A stretch of 64,000 nt of DNA from contig NZ_JPLA01000024.1 in assembly GCF_001010355.1 (NCBI RefSeq), positions 1 to 64,000 of the forward strand, given 5' to 3'. This DNA comes from Dyella japonica DSM 16301. GTDB lineage: Bacteria; Pseudomonadota; Gammaproteobacteria; Xanthomonadales; Rhodanobacteraceae. Made by a program: the position numbers and the translations under genes. How positions within the stretch are numbered: the first letter of the stretch is position 1; every line of letters starts with the position of its first letter. Positions 1 through 10,634 of this stretch are shown here, piece after piece. The notes under the pieces were generated by a model. It had not been told where the DNA came from, did not search any database, and was given only the letters and a program-made list of their open reading frames with translations.

Positions 1-3
1 GTG

Positions 4-95
<92 letters not shown>

Positions 96-127
96 AAAGA
101 TGTGCGTGTGGTCCACGCGAGCCGACG

Positions 128-156
128 ATTTTACGTAATGACGTAAAGGCTGGCAA
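128..156 (-). promoter_or_regulatory. sigma-70 promoter of tRNA-Ser
   Basis: On the minus strand a -35 box TTGCCA (151-156) and a -10 box TAAAAT (128-133) are separated by exactly 17 bp, placing the start about 25 nt before the tRNA 5' end at 95. An inverted repeat TTACGT-AATG-ACGTAA (131-146) overlaps the spacer and the -10 box and could be an operator. Boxes and spacing are seen; promoter activity is inferred. Confidence 0.65.
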
Positions 157-195
157 TGGGGGCAGGGGCATTTCGGACAAGATAAACGCTATTGA

Positions 196-870
196 CTAGC
201 GCAATGCCGCTCCCCAGCGGTCTGCGCGTGGCAAATAGTGGTTGCCGGGGTCCAATGAGAGGGCGACGCGGGTGGCTCGGCCGGTGATCTCGTTGCGGGG
301 GAAAAAGCCGAAATAGCGCGAGTCGGCGCTGTTGTCGCGGTTGTCGCCCAGCAGCAGGTACTGGTCGGGTGGCACCGTCACGGGGCCGAAGTCGCGCGTG
401 TGGCCCTGGGCGGCAATCGACCACCGCACGGCGTGGCTGAGCTGGCCGGTGTTCTCCATGGCGTACAGCGCCGGATCCTCGCGATCGTCGCGGATGCCGG
501 CGACCTGGGTAAAGCGGTATTCGGCCGCCTTGCCGTTCACATACAGGTGGTTCTGCAGCAGGGCGATCTGGTCGCCGGGAACGCCGATGACGCGTTTCAC
601 CAGTCGCTCGCCCGCTGCGCTGGAATCGAGCACCACGATGTCACCCCGTTGCGGGTCGGCGCGGTGGAGCAGCGATACATGGGTGAATGGTACGCGCAGG
701 TCATAGGCGGCTTTGTCGACCACGATGCGGTCACCGACTTCGATGGTCGGCTGCATCGAGCCGGTGGGCACCACGTTCCAGTCGGCGACGGCGCTGCGGA
801 ACATGAACATGCAAAGCATGAAGGTGAGGAAGCCCTTGTTGTTCGCCAACAGCCTGGTCAGTCGTTGCAT
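196..870 (-). CDS. signal peptidase I (second paralogue)
   Basis: A 224-residue type I signal peptidase (S26 family) that would cleave Sec or Tat signal peptides on the periplasmic side of the inner membrane. One N-terminal membrane segment (about residues 13-30) is followed by the PTGSMQPT box with catalytic Ser38, the VKRVIG box with the general-base Lys92, and the GDNRDNSADSR box near the C-terminus. It is shorter than the 300-residue LepB at 21965-22867 and lacks its second N-terminal membrane segment. The start has a GGAGG ribosome-binding site 9 nt upstream. It stands alone between tRNA-Ser and an NTF2-like gene. A dedicated substrate is possible, but nothing here shows one. Confidence 0.93.
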   Translation of the reverse strand: MQRLTRLLANNKGFLTFMLCMFMFRSAVADWNVVPTGSMQPTIEVGDRIVVDKAAYDLRVPFTHVSLLHRADPQRGDIVVLDSSAAGERLVKRVIGVPGDQIALLQNHLYVNGKAAEYRFTQVAGIRDDREDPALYAMENTGQLSHAVRWSIAAQGHTRDFGPVTVPPDQYLLLGDNRDNSADSRYFGFFPRNEITGRATRVALSLDPGNHYLPRADRWGAALR

Positions 871-1009
871 GGACGTGCCCCTCCGATCGCGTTCCTGTGT
901 GGACCGCGCTTGGCGCCTTAAGTTTCACCTCTGAAGTGAGCAAGCAAAGGCACGCGTGGCGCGCCGCCAGGCGCGAAGCTTTCCCCCGCGCTTCACTTGG
1001 GAGAACGCT

Positions 1010-1435
1010 ATGAAAGCAGCAAGCCTGGTACTGCTGGCAGCAGGGTTGAGCGATTCGGCACGGGCGTCGCCATCGCCCCAGGCCGTGGTGCAGGCAATGT
1101 TTGACGCCTTCAACCGGCACGATGCGGCGGCGATGGCGAGCCTGTATGCGGATGATGCCAGGCTGGCCTCGTCCGATTTTTGTGCCAACCGCAGCGGGCC
1201 CGCCGACGTGCTGCGCACCTATCGCGCCTTGTTTGTGGCGTATCCCGACATCCGCGACGAGGTCGAACAAGTAGTTGCGCAGGGAGATCACGTGGCGGTG
1301 CGTTTCGTCGCCAGGAGCGGGCAGGGAAGTTCGGCGCTCGCCATGCCGATCGCCACGTTTCTCACGGTTCGCCACGGACGGATTCAATCCGACGAGAGCA
1401 CGTTCGATACGGGTGGGCGGGCGTGCACTCCTTGA
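1010..1435 (+). CDS. secreted NTF2-like / SnoaL-type protein
   Basis: A 141-residue protein with an N-terminal signal peptide ending ARA|S at about residue 18. It is followed by an NTF2-like cone fold pattern: a helix with FDAFNRHDAAAMASLYADDA, and a strand-rich C-terminal half. This superfamily (SnoaL, SgcJ/EcaC, ketosteroid isomerase-like) contains polyketide cyclases, isomerases and many non-enzymatic binding proteins, so the substrate cannot be called. I chose ATG 1010 because it starts the signal peptide and follows TGGGAGA; an in-frame upstream extension to 956 is possible but lacks a ribosome-binding site. It converges on ppsA, with the ppsA terminator between them. Confidence 0.72.
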   Translation: MKAASLVLLAAGLSDSARASPSPQAVVQAMFDAFNRHDAAAMASLYADDARLASSDFCANRSGPADVLRTYRALFVAYPDIRDEVEQVVAQGDHVAVRFVARSGQGSSALAMPIATFLTVRHGRIQSDESTFDTGGRACTP

Positions 1436-1443
1436 ATGCGGCG

Positions 1444-1476
1444 CAAAAAAGAAGGGCGGTGTCGCCACCGCCCTTC
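1444..1476 (-). terminator. rho-independent terminator of ppsA
   Basis: A perfect 11-bp stem GAAGGGCGGTG/CACCGCCCTTC with a 4-nt loop (1451-1476) is followed on the minus strand by a T-run (plus-strand A at 1445-1450). It lies just past the ppsA stop codon. Confidence 0.9.
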
Positions 1477-1499
1477 GAGTCACGCATGCGTTGGCAGAC

Positions 1500-3872
<2,373 letters not shown>

Positions 3873-3911
3873 GGGAGTCTCCTCGAGAGCTCGTAGGGTT
3901 TCAAAACAGCC

Positions 3912-3942
3912 GTAGCCCGGTTTCGGGGAGAAATCGGGCTAC
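3912..3942. repeat. REP-like palindrome, GTAGCCCG type
   Basis: An inverted repeat GTAGCCCGGTTTC (3912-3924) and GAAATCGGGCTAC (3930-3942), 13-bp arms with one mismatch and a 5-nt loop. The GTAGC(C) terminus is typical of repetitive extragenic palindromes in Xanthomonas/Pseudomonas-type genomes. It lies 40 bp upstream of ppsA, inside the ppsA/ppsR divergent region, and differs in sequence from the palindrome at 5426-5500. Confidence 0.7.
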
Positions 3943-4055
3943 AAAGAACTGGTATTGTCCGCTGCCGATGGTGCGCAGCACAAGAAGACCATTCGGGCGA
4001 AAACCAGCGCCAACGCAATACCAGTCAGCCGTGAGTCAAGCAAAGACAGGCTTTT

Positions 4056-4072
4056 CACCTTGCGCTAAGGTG
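4056..4072. promoter_or_regulatory. inverted repeat upstream of ppsR
   Basis: A 6-bp inverted repeat CACCTT-GCGCT-AAGGTG, 35 nt before the ppsR start. It may be an operator or an mRNA hairpin in the ppsR leader. Only the symmetry is seen; the role is a guess. Confidence 0.3.
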
Positions 4073-4106
4073 ATGGCCAAGAACCACCAGGGACTTTGGA
4101 TCAGCC

Positions 4107-4922
4107 ATGCAGCGAACCGTTTTCTATATCTCCGATTCCACTGGTATTACGGCGGAAACGATCGGCAACAGTATTTTGGCCCAGTTTGAGGGTGTGCAGT
4201 TCGATAAGCACCGCCTGCCGTTCATCGATGACGCCCAAAAAGCCGAGGCGGCGGCGCTGCGCATCAAGACCCGTTATGCGCAAACCGGCGAGCGGCCGAT
4301 CGTGGTCAACACCATGGCCTCGCGCGAGTTGTGCGAGATCGTGGCCGAGAGCGGCGGGCTGATGCTGGACGTGTTTGCGCCGTTCATCGGTCCGCTGGAG
4401 GATGAGCTGGGCGCCAAGCGTTCCGGAGCGGTGAACCGCTCGCATGGCCTGGTGGACTTCGACAAGTACGAGGCCCGCATCAATGCCACGAACTATGCGC
4501 TGTCACACGATGACGGTATTGACGTGGACTATGCTCAGGCCGACCTGATCCTGGTGGGGGTGTCGCGCTCGGGCAAGACGCCAACATGTCTTTACATGGC
4601 CTTGCATTACGGTGTCAGCGCCGCCAATTACCCCTTGACCGACGACGACCTCGACAAACTCGAACTGCCGGCGCGCCTGCGCCCGTACAAGGATCGGCTG
4701 TTTGGTCTCACCATCGACCCCATGCGGCTGGCGCAGATCCGCGAACAGCGGCGCGCCGGCAGCCGTTATGCGACGCTGGAGCAGTGCCGCTGGGAATTGG
4801 CGCAGGCCGAAAAGTTGATGCGCCGTGAAAGCATTCCCAGCCTCAACACCACGCACGTGTCCATCGAAGAGATTGCCAGCAAGATTTTTGACCGCTTCGG
4901 TATCGAGCGGACCATGTTCTAA
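4107..4922 (+). CDS. ppsR: PEP synthase regulatory kinase/pyrophosphorylase
   Basis: A 271-residue DUF299 protein. Family members inactivate PEP synthase by ADP-dependent phosphorylation of a threonine and reactivate it by phosphate-dependent pyrophosphorylation. The sequence shows the N-terminal [12 protein letters not shown] motif and the P-loop [10 protein letters not shown] at about residues 151-160, plus the conserved C-terminal SIEEIA segment. Length is normal for the family. It is transcribed divergently from ppsA, its presumed target, with 234 bp between the two starts. The next gene starts 17 nt after its stop and probably belongs to the same transcript. Confidence 0.97.
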   Translation: MQRTVFYISDSTGITAETIGNSILAQFEGVQFDKHRLPFIDDAQKAEAAALRIKTRYAQTGERPIVVNTMASRELCEIVAESGGLMLDVFAPFIGPLEDELGAKRSGAVNRSHGLVDFDKYEARINATNYALSHDDGIDVDYAQADLILVGVSRSGKTPTCLYMALHYGVSAANYPLTDDDLDKLELPARLRPYKDRLFGLTIDPMRLAQIREQRRAGSRYATLEQCRWELAQAEKLMRRESIPSLNTTHVSIEEIASKIFDRFGIERTMF

Positions 4923-4938
4923 GGAGTTCGTACCGCCC

Positions 4939-5430
4939 ATGAGTGCCGTATTAGACAGTCGCCAAGCCTTGCTGCCAGGACGCTTCGGCTTCCTGATGGG
5001 GCTTTACGCCGAGAACTACCATCGGCTGGTGCGGCTGTTTACGCCGCAGGAGCTGGCGCCGGGGTTCTATCTCTCCAGCGTGGACGATGGCCTGGATGTG
5101 CGCTTGCAGGTGCAGGAACGGCATCCGTACACGCTGGAGCTCGAGCTCACCTACAACTTCGTCGACGCGCACACGGGTCAGCCGTCGCCGTCGGCGCAGT
5201 TGCGCATGTACACCGATGCGCACGTGGCCGAGGCCTTGCATTGCCATCCGGGCCGCCACCTGTGGCAGGTACTCGGTCCGTTTCCGCCGGCGCATACGGT
5301 GCTGCAGCACCGGTTGCGGATGAACGGGTTTCTATCGCGCTGGCTGGAATACCTGGCGGAGCAGGGGCATTCGAAGGGGACGCTGGTCCGGCAGGAAGGT
5401 CATCGCTCGCCGGATGAGACGTCGTTGTAG
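4939..5430 (+). CDS. DUF1249 family protein (YqiB-like)
   Basis: A 163-residue protein with the DUF1249 pattern: an N-terminal LMGLYAENYHRLVRLF stretch, a central LELELTYNF stretch, and a C-terminal RMNGFLSRWLEYLAEQGH. No catalytic motif is evident and the function of the family is unknown. ATG 4939 follows AAGGAG; it lies 17 nt after ppsR. The stop codon TAG is formed by the GTAG end of a REP-like palindrome, so the last residues may have been reset by insertion of the repeat. Confidence 0.88.
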   Translation: MSAVLDSRQALLPGRFGFLMGLYAENYHRLVRLFTPQELAPGFYLSSVDDGLDVRLQVQERHPYTLELELTYNFVDAHTGQPSPSAQLRMYTDAHVAEALHCHPGRHLWQVLGPFPPAHTVLQHRLRMNGFLSRWLEYLAEQGHSKGTLVRQEGHRSPDETSL

Positions 5431-5500
5431 GAGCGCACCCTGTGCGCGACGGCGGCGTCTCCGCTTCGTAGGCTTTTCGCGCACAGGGTGCGCTCCTACA
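5426..5500. repeat. REP-like palindrome, GTAGGAGC type
   Basis: Perfect 24-bp inverted repeats (5426-5449 and 5477-5500), each running from TGTAGGAGCGCACC to GTGCGCGA, flank a 27-bp centre. This is the common long REP type of Lysobacterales and Pseudomonas, in which paired elements form a large hairpin. The left arm overlaps the end of the DUF1249 gene and provides its TAG stop (5428-5430). Such elements are usually present in many copies and mobilised by RAYT transposases; no such gene is present here. Confidence 0.85.
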
Positions 5501-5524
5501 GGGGTACGGTGAATCGCAGGCAAC

Positions 5525-5545
5525 AAAAAACCCGCCAATGGCGGG
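5525..5545 (-). terminator. terminator of the tRNA Ala-Glu-Asp operon
   Basis: The stem CCCGCC-ATT-GGCGGG (5531-5545) is followed on the minus strand by six T (plus-strand A 5525-5530). It lies 12 nt beyond the 3' end of tRNA-Asp. Confidence 0.85.
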
Positions 5546-5557
5546 CTCTTCGTAAAG

Positions 5558-5634
5558 TGGCGGAGCGGACGGGACTCGAACCCGCGACCTCCGGCGTGAC
5601 AGGCCAGCATTCTAACCGACTGAACTACCGCTCC
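5558..5634 (-). tRNA. tRNA-Asp (anticodon GTC)
   Basis: The minus-strand cloverleaf has acceptor GGAGCGG/CCGCTCC, D loop with AGTCGGTTAG, anticodon loop CTGTCAC giving GTC, and T arm GGTTCGAGTCC. CCA is encoded. It is the last gene of a three-tRNA unit transcribed in the order Ala, Glu, Asp. Confidence 0.97.
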
Positions 5635-5707
5635 ACATTTTTTACTGCTTCCAGCACTGCACCTTTAGATTTCGTCCTTGACCACTCTTGCCGTTTGATC
5701 GGTAGAG

Positions 5708-5783
5708 TGGCGTCCCCACGGGGATTCGAACCCCGGTCGCCACCGTGAAAGGGTGATGTCCTAGGCCTCTAGACGATGGGGAC
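5708..5783 (-). tRNA. tRNA-Glu (anticodon TTC)
   Basis: The minus-strand cloverleaf has acceptor GTCCCCA/TGGGGAC, anticodon stem CACCC/GGGTG-like pairing around loop TTTCAC (anticodon TTC), and T arm GGTTCGAATCC. CCA is encoded. It is the middle gene of the tRNA operon. Confidence 0.97.
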
Positions 5784-5794
5784 GTATCTAAATT

Positions 5795-5870
5795 TGGTGG
5801 AGCCAGGCGGGATCGAACCGCCGACCTCCTGCATGCCATGCAGGCGCTCTCCCAGCTGAGCTATGGCCCC
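5795..5870 (-). tRNA. tRNA-Ala (anticodon GGC)
   Basis: The minus-strand cloverleaf has acceptor GGGGCCA/TGGCTCC-like pairing, D arm AGCTCAGCTGGGAGAGC, anticodon stem CTGCA-TGGCA-TGCAG with anticodon GGC, and T arm GGTTCGATCC. CCA is encoded. It is the first gene of the operon, 22 nt downstream of the -10 box. Confidence 0.97.
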
Positions 5871-5891
5871 GTGTGCCTCTGGAAGCCCGAA

Positions 5892-5920
5892 AGAATAGAC
5901 AGGGATCGAGTTTTCGTCAA
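5892..5920 (-). promoter_or_regulatory. sigma-70 promoter of the tRNA operon
   Basis: On the minus strand a -35 box TTGACG (5915-5920) and a -10 box TATTCT (5892-5897) are separated by 17 bp. The -10 box is followed by a GC-rich stretch TTCGGGC, the type of discriminator linked to stringent control of stable RNA promoters. Position and quality fit the tRNA-Ala start at 5870. Confidence 0.8.
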
Positions 5921-6110
5921 GCGTTCGTCGTGAAAATATTTCAACTTTTCTTCACGAATGAATCACAACAAGCAGTTAGCCGCGCCTGAGTTTGCCGCGC
6001 GTTCTGTGTGACCGGCGTTTTTGTCGCTCGGATGATCGTTGTCATCATTCAGGGCTGTGCATCGGGTGCGCGATTGTTAGTCTTGCGGGACGCTCCGACG
6101 GATTTCATTG

Positions 6111-7880
6111 ATGCACGATTTGCACTTCATCCAGGACCTCGCGACCGTCATGCTGATCGCGGGCCTGACGACGGTGATCTTTCAGCGGCTGCGTCAGCCG
6201 GTCGTGCTCGGATACATCATCGCCGGCGTGCTGGTCGGGCCGTATACCTTCCCCGTGGTGTTCATCCACGACGAGAAGACCATCCGTACTTTGTCCGAAC
6301 TGGGCATGATCCTGCTGCTGTTCGCATTGGGGCTGGAATTCAGCCTGAAAAAGCTGCGCGAGGTGGGCGGCGCGGCGCTGGTCGCGGCGGTGTGCGAAAT
6401 CGTGCTGATGTTGTGGCTGGGCTACGAGATAGGCCGTTTCTTCGGCTGGAGTTCGATGGATGCGCTGTTCCTGGGCGCCATGCTTTCGATGTCCTCGACC
6501 ACCATCATCATGAAGGCGCTCGATGACCTGGATCTCAAGCGCGAGCGCTTCGCGCAACTGATGTTCGGCATCCTGATCATCGAGGACGTGATTGCCATCG
6601 TGTTGATGGCTTTGCTCACCGGTATCGCCAGTACTGGCGGCCTGGAGGCCAGCGAAGCGATGGCGGCGGTCGGTCGGCTCACGCTGTTCATGGCCGTGTC
6701 GCTGGTGGTTGGCCTGCTGCTGGTGCCACGCGTGGTCGATTACATCGCGCGCGTCAGTCGCGACGACGTGCTGCTGGTGGCCGTGCTCGGCCTGTGTTTC
6801 GGCTTCTGCCTGCTGGTCACCGAGATGGGTTACAGCGTGGCGCTGGGCGCCTTCATGATCGGCGCGATCGTGGGCGAATCGCAGAGTGTGGAGCGGATCG
6901 AGCGCATCATCGGGCCGGTGCGCGACATGTTCAGCGCGATCTTCTTCGTCGCCATCGGCATGCTGATCGACCCGGCCATGCTCAAGGAATACTGGCTGCC
7001 CATCATCGTCGTCACCACGGTGGTGGTGCTGGGCAAGGTCATTACCTGCAGCTTCGGTACGTTCGTCGCCGGCAATGACGGGCGCACTTCGTTGCGCGTG
7101 GGCATGGGCCTGGCGCAGATTGGCGAGTTCTCCTTTGTGATCGCCTCACTGGGACTCACCTTGAAGGTGACCAGCGGTTTTCTTTACCCCGTGGCGGTCG
7201 CCGTATCGGCCATCACCACGTTTCTCACGCCCTACCTGATCCGCGCATCGGACCCGTTGGCCAGCGGGCTATCGCGACGAATGCCCCAGGGCCTCATCGG
7301 TCTGCTGGGTGCCTATACGGACTGGATGGGCAACCTGAGCCTGGGCGGGCAGGGCGTGGTGGTGGCCAAGATGATCCGACGCCTGGTGTGGCACGTGATC
7401 ATCAACATGATGCTGGTGGTGGCGGCGTTCCTGATCATGTCCTATCTGTATCGGCGCGGCTTTTTCCACTGGGACTGGCTGGCCGATAGTCCGCAGGTCA
7501 AACGCAGCCTGGCCTGGTCGATTGCGGCGATCGTCTCACTGCCCATGATCGTGGCCGCCTACCGCAAGGCGTCGGCGCTGGGCATGCTGCTGGCGGAGTT
7601 GAGCATCCCCGAGCGCATTGGCGGCGCCTACAACATGCATATCCGGGGTCTGCTGGCGCGCTTCATTCCACTTGCGACCATGTGGGTGCTGGGCCTGCTG
7701 GTCGCGGCGCTGGCCTCGACCATCCTGCCGCCGCGCGAGGTGGCCATCGTGCTGGTGCTGGTTTTGCTGCTGCTGGCGTGGCTGCTGTGGCGGGGCCTGG
7801 TGCAGGTCCACGCGCGACTTCAGGCGGCTTTGCGCGACACCCTGGATAAGCCGGGCCGGTCCGAGGATGGCCATCACTGA
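6111..7880 (+). CDS. CPA2 family cation/proton antiporter
   Basis: A 589-residue inner-membrane protein of the monovalent cation:proton antiporter-2 family (KefB/YbaL type). The exchanger domain (about residues 5-390) has roughly 12 membrane segments, with the family stretches FALGLEFSLKKL, SMSSTTIIMKAL and LIIEDVIAIVLMALL, whose acidic residue lies in the ion-binding core. Unlike KefB or YbaL it has no TrkA-N/RCK nucleotide-binding domain; instead about 200 further residues carry roughly four more membrane helices and a short basic tail. The ion cannot be called from sequence (K+ or Na+). I chose ATG 6111 over the TTG three nt upstream. It is monocistronic. Confidence 0.88.
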   Translation: MHDLHFIQDLATVMLIAGLTTVIFQRLRQPVVLGYIIAGVLVGPYTFPVVFIHDEKTIRTLSELGMILLLFALGLEFSLKKLREVGGAALVAAVCEIVLMLWLGYEIGRFFGWSSMDALFLGAMLSMSSTTIIMKALDDLDLKRERFAQLMFGILIIEDVIAIVLMALLTGIASTGGLEASEAMAAVGRLTLFMAVSLVVGLLLVPRVVDYIARVSRDDVLLVAVLGLCFGFCLLVTEMGYSVALGAFMIGAIVGESQSVERIERIIGPVRDMFSAIFFVAIGMLIDPAMLKEYWLPIIVVTTVVVLGKVITCSFGTFVAGNDGRTSLRVGMGLAQIGEFSFVIASLGLTLKVTSGFLYPVAVAVSAITTFLTPYLIRASDPLASGLSRRMPQGLIGLLGAYTDWMGNLSLGGQGVVVAKMIRRLVWHVIINMMLVVAAFLIMSYLYRRGFFHWDWLADSPQVKRSLAWSIAAIVSLPMIVAAYRKASALGMLLAELSIPERIGGAYNMHIRGLLARFIPLATMWVLGLLVAALASTILPPREVAIVLVLVLLLLAWLLWRGLVQVHARLQAALRDTLDKPGRSEDGHH

Positions 7881-7931
7881 GCCCCTGGACGCACGGCCTA
7901 CTGAAATACGCGTGCAAGAATCGTAAAAAAC

Positions 7932-7952
7932 CACGTTTTTCGTCGAAACGTG
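7932..7952 (+). terminator. weak hairpin after the antiporter gene
   Basis: The stem CACGTTT-TTCGTCG-AAACGTG is followed by AACTTTTAATC, giving only a four-base T-run. It sits 52 nt past the antiporter stop and is a plausible but weak terminator. Confidence 0.35.
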
Positions 7953-7991
7953 AACTTTTAATCACGACTGACGGTCATACCGCCACTATCG

Positions 7992-8020
7992 TTGCCAAGA
8001 CTAAGCAAGCACCGCACAAT
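7992..8020 (+). promoter_or_regulatory. candidate promoter of the FKBP gene
   Basis: TTGCCA (7992-7997) and CACAAT (8015-8020) are spaced by 17 bp, about 70 nt before the start codon. The -10 match is 4 of 6, so this is moderate support only. Confidence 0.45.
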
Positions 8021-8091
8021 GCGGGGCCTGCCTCCATCGGGGGGGCCTTAAGTCCGGTAGCGCCGGCATATCCAATACGAGGGAGTTCTAC

Positions 8092-8868
8092 ATGAAGCAT
8101 TTTCTGCGTCCCACGCTGACGGCGGCCGCGCTCGCTGTTGCTCTGGGCTCGACCGCTGGCGTGCACGCACAGGCCGCGAAGCCCGCCGCTGCTCCCGCCG
8201 CGGCAGCTCCCGCTGCAGTGGACAAGACCAAGGCCAGCTACGTGGTCGGTTGGGATCTGGCCAGCTCGCTGCCGCCGCTGGTCCGCGCGGAAGTGGATCC
8301 GGCCACGGTCGCTCGCGCTCTGCAGTCCGCCCTGTCGGGCCAGAAGCCGACCATGAGCGAAGCCGAAGCCAAGCAGGTTCGTGACGCATTCGTGGCCAAT
8401 CTGCAGGCCAAGGCCAAGGCCGAGTACACCCAGGTCGCCGCCAAGAACCAGAGCGAAGGCGCTGCCTTCCTCGCCAAGAACAAGACCGCGCCGGGCGTGA
8501 AGAGCACCGCTTCGGGTCTGCAGTACCAGGTGATCAGCCAGGGTACGGGCGCCCGCCCGGGTCCGAGCGACACCGTGCAGGTCAACTACGTCGGTTCGTT
8601 CGTGAACGGCGAAGTGTTCGACGATTCGTCCAAGCATGAAGGCGGCGGTGCTGCTTCGATCCCGCTCGCCGGCGTGATCCCGGGCTTCCGTGAAGGCATG
8701 CAGCTGATGCAGGTCGGCGGCCACTACAAGTTCTTCATCCCGGCCAACATTGCCTACGGCGCCCAGCCGCAGAACGGCTTCCCGCCGAACTCGACGATCA
8801 TCTTCGACGTCACCCTGGTCAAGACCGGCCCGACGGCCGCTGCTGATCAGGCTGGCGGCGCGAAGTAA
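8092..8868 (+). CDS. periplasmic Mip/FkpA-like FKBP peptidyl-prolyl isomerase
   Basis: A 258-residue exported FKBP-type prolyl cis-trans isomerase and probable chaperone for envelope proteins. The signal peptide ends VHA|Q (residue 26), followed by an Ala/Pro-rich linker and the FKBP N-terminal dimerisation domain (about 44-130) with SYVVGWDLASSL. The catalytic FKBP domain (about 145-250) has SGLQYQVI, DTVQVNYVGSFVNGEVFDDS, IPGFREGMQLMQVGGHYKFFIP and the closing FDVTLVK strand. Most active-site aromatics of the family are present. It sits behind a GGGAG ribosome-binding site and ends at a strong terminator, so it is a single-gene unit. Mip homologues contribute to host infection in some pathogens, but that role cannot be inferred here. 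Confidence 0.94.
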   Translation: MKHFLRPTLTAAALAVALGSTAGVHAQAAKPAAAPAAAAPAAVDKTKASYVVGWDLASSLPPLVRAEVDPATVARALQSALSGQKPTMSEAEAKQVRDAFVANLQAKAKAEYTQVAAKNQSEGAAFLAKNKTAPGVKSTASGLQYQVISQGTGARPGPSDTVQVNYVGSFVNGEVFDDSSKHEGGGAASIPLAGVIPGFREGMQLMQVGGHYKFFIPANIAYGAQPQNGFPPNSTIIFDVTLVKTGPTAAADQAGGAK

Positions 8869-8894
8869 TCGCCACCAAAGCTGGTTGATCGATG

Positions 8895-8931
8895 CACGGG
8901 GCGCGAAGCAATTCGCGCCCCGTGTTTTTTT
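8895..8931 (+). terminator. strong terminator of the FKBP gene
   Basis: A perfect 13-bp stem CACGGGGCGCGAA/TTCGCGCCCCGTG with loop GCAA (8895-8924) is followed by seven T. It is a textbook rho-independent terminator, 27 nt past the stop codon. Confidence 0.95.
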
Positions 8932-8991
8932 GGGTCGGCGTTTTTTGGTTGCGGCATAAAGGCTGCACGGCCTCCGTGGCCGCCATCGGCC

Positions 8992-9000
8992 TGATACAAT
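8992..9000 (+). promoter_or_regulatory. extended -10 promoter of ugd
   Basis: TGATACAAT matches an extended -10 element (TGn followed by TACAAT). No convincing -35 box lies 17 bp upstream, which is usual for extended -10 promoters. It is 33 nt from the ugd start. Confidence 0.5.
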
Positions 9001-9032
9001 CTTGCGTCTTGTCTCCTGGAGTTTTCACGACA

Positions 9033-10370
9033 ATGAAGGTCACGATCTTCGGCACCGGCTATGTGGGTTTGGTCACCGGCGCCTGCCTGGCGGAAATGGG
9101 TAACCACGTGGTCTGCGTCGATATCGACGCAGGCAAGGTCGAGCGCCTGAAAAACGGCGACATCCCCATTTACGAGCCGGGCCTGGAGCCCATCGTCAAG
9201 CGCAACCACGCGAGCGGGCAGCTGGACTTCACCACCGATCCGGCACCGGGAATTGCGCACGGCCAGGTTGTATTCATTGCCGTCGGCACGCCGCCTGACG
9301 AAGACGGCAGTGCGGATCTCAAATACGTGCTCGGCGTCGCTCGCACGATTGGCCAGCACATGGACCGCTACACGGTGGTGGTGAACAAGTCGACGGTGCC
9401 CGTGGGTACCGCCGACCGCGTGCGCGATGCCATCGCAGACGAACTGTCCAAGCGCGGCGTGACGGTCGAATTCGACGTGGTATCCAATCCCGAATTCCTG
9501 AAGGAAGGCGACGCAGTGGAAGACTGCCTGCGCCCCGACCGCATTGTCATCGGCAGCTCCAGCGAACGCGCCATTGGCGTGTTGCGCAAGCTGTATGCGC
9601 CGTTCAATCGCAACCATGAGCGCACGGTGGTGATGGATGAGCGCTCCGCCGAGCTGACCAAGTACGCAGCGAACGCGATGCTTGCCACCAAGATCAGCTT
9701 CATGAATGAGATCGCCAACATCGCCGAGCGCGTGGGCGCGGATATCGAGCTGGTGCGACAGGGTATCGGTTCGGATCCGCGTATCGGCTACCACTTCATC
9801 TATCCGGGTGCGGGCTACGGTGGTTCGTGTTTCCCCAAGGACGTGCAGGCGCTGGAGCGCACGGCACGCGGCGTCGGCTATAGCGCCCGCCTGCTGGGTG
9901 CGGTCGAATCGGTGAACCACGACCAGAAGACCAAGCTGTTCGAACTGATCTTGCGTCACTTCGACGGCCAGATCGCCGGCAAAACGATCGCGCTGTGGGG
10001 GCTGGCGTTCAAGCCCAACACCGACGACATGCGCGAAGCCTCGAGCCGACATCTGATGGAAGCGCTGTGGAAGGCGGGCGCCAAGGTGCGCGCGTTCGAC
10101 CCCGAGGCACGCCACGAGACGCATCGCATCTACGGTGATCGCGATGATCTGGCCCTGTGCGACAGCGCCTATCAAGCCCTGCAGGGTGCCGACGTGCTTG
10201 CCATCGTGACGGAGTGGAAGGCGTTCCGCAGCCCCGATTTCGCGCGCATCCGCGACATGCTGGCTGAGCCTGCGGTGTTCGACGGCCGTAACCTCTACGA
10301 TCCCGCCGCGGTGGAAGAAGCGGGGCTGGCGTACTACGGTATCGGTCGCGGTCGCAGCCTGAGACGCTGA
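9033..10370 (+). CDS. ugd: UDP-glucose 6-dehydrogenase
   Basis: A 445-residue enzyme oxidising UDP-glucose to UDP-glucuronate with two NAD+, supplying surface polysaccharide or lipid A modification. It has an N-terminal Rossmann fold [10 protein letters not shown] (residues 7-16), SNPEFLKEG, the catalytic loop [10 protein letters not shown] with Cys266, and a C-terminal UDP-binding domain with [10 protein letters not shown]. Length is normal. ATG 9033 follows TCCTGGAG and starts right at the first beta strand. slyX starts 2 nt after its stop, so they share a transcript. No exopolysaccharide cluster surrounds it. Confidence 0.98.
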   Translation: MKVTIFGTGYVGLVTGACLAEMGNHVVCVDIDAGKVERLKNGDIPIYEPGLEPIVKRNHASGQLDFTTDPAPGIAHGQVVFIAVGTPPDEDGSADLKYVLGVARTIGQHMDRYTVVVNKSTVPVGTADRVRDAIADELSKRGVTVEFDVVSNPEFLKEGDAVEDCLRPDRIVIGSSSERAIGVLRKLYAPFNRNHERTVVMDERSAELTKYAANAMLATKISFMNEIANIAERVGADIELVRQGIGSDPRIGYHFIYPGAGYGGSCFPKDVQALERTARGVGYSARLLGAVESVNHDQKTKLFELILRHFDGQIAGKTIALWGLAFKPNTDDMREASSRHLMEALWKAGAKVRAFDPEARHETHRIYGDRDDLALCDSAYQALQGADVLAIVTEWKAFRSPDFARIRDMLAEPAVFDGRNLYDPAAVEEAGLAYYGIGRGRSLRR

Positions 10371-10372
10371 GC

Positions 10373-10591
10373 ATGGCGGACGAATCCATGCAGCAACGGT
10401 TGACGGAGCTCGAAGTGCGGCTCACCTTTGTCGATGACACGGTGAACGCGCTGGCCTCCGCCGATGCGGAGCTGTCCATGCGATTGGCGGCGCTGGAGGA
10501 TCTGATCCGCGGTTTGCGCAGCGAGCTGTCATCGCTGCGCAGCTCGCAAGGTCATGATCCACACAGCGAACCGCCGCCGCCGCATTATTGA
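10373..10591 (+). CDS. slyX: SlyX family protein
   Basis: A 72-residue coiled-coil protein of the SlyX family: the N-terminal QQRLTELEVRLTFVDDTVNAL heptads, a second amphipathic helix to about residue 57, and a Pro/His-rich tail ending PPPPHY as in family members. The biochemical role of SlyX is unknown. It starts 2 nt after ugd and is likely cotranscribed with it. Confidence 0.92.
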   Translation: MADESMQQRLTELEVRLTFVDDTVNALASADAELSMRLAALEDLIRGLRSELSSLRSSQGHDPHSEPPPPHY

Positions 10592-10634
10592 TTGCCGCCT
10601 TTTAGTCACCGCACTACGCAAGCGAGTTTCAACC

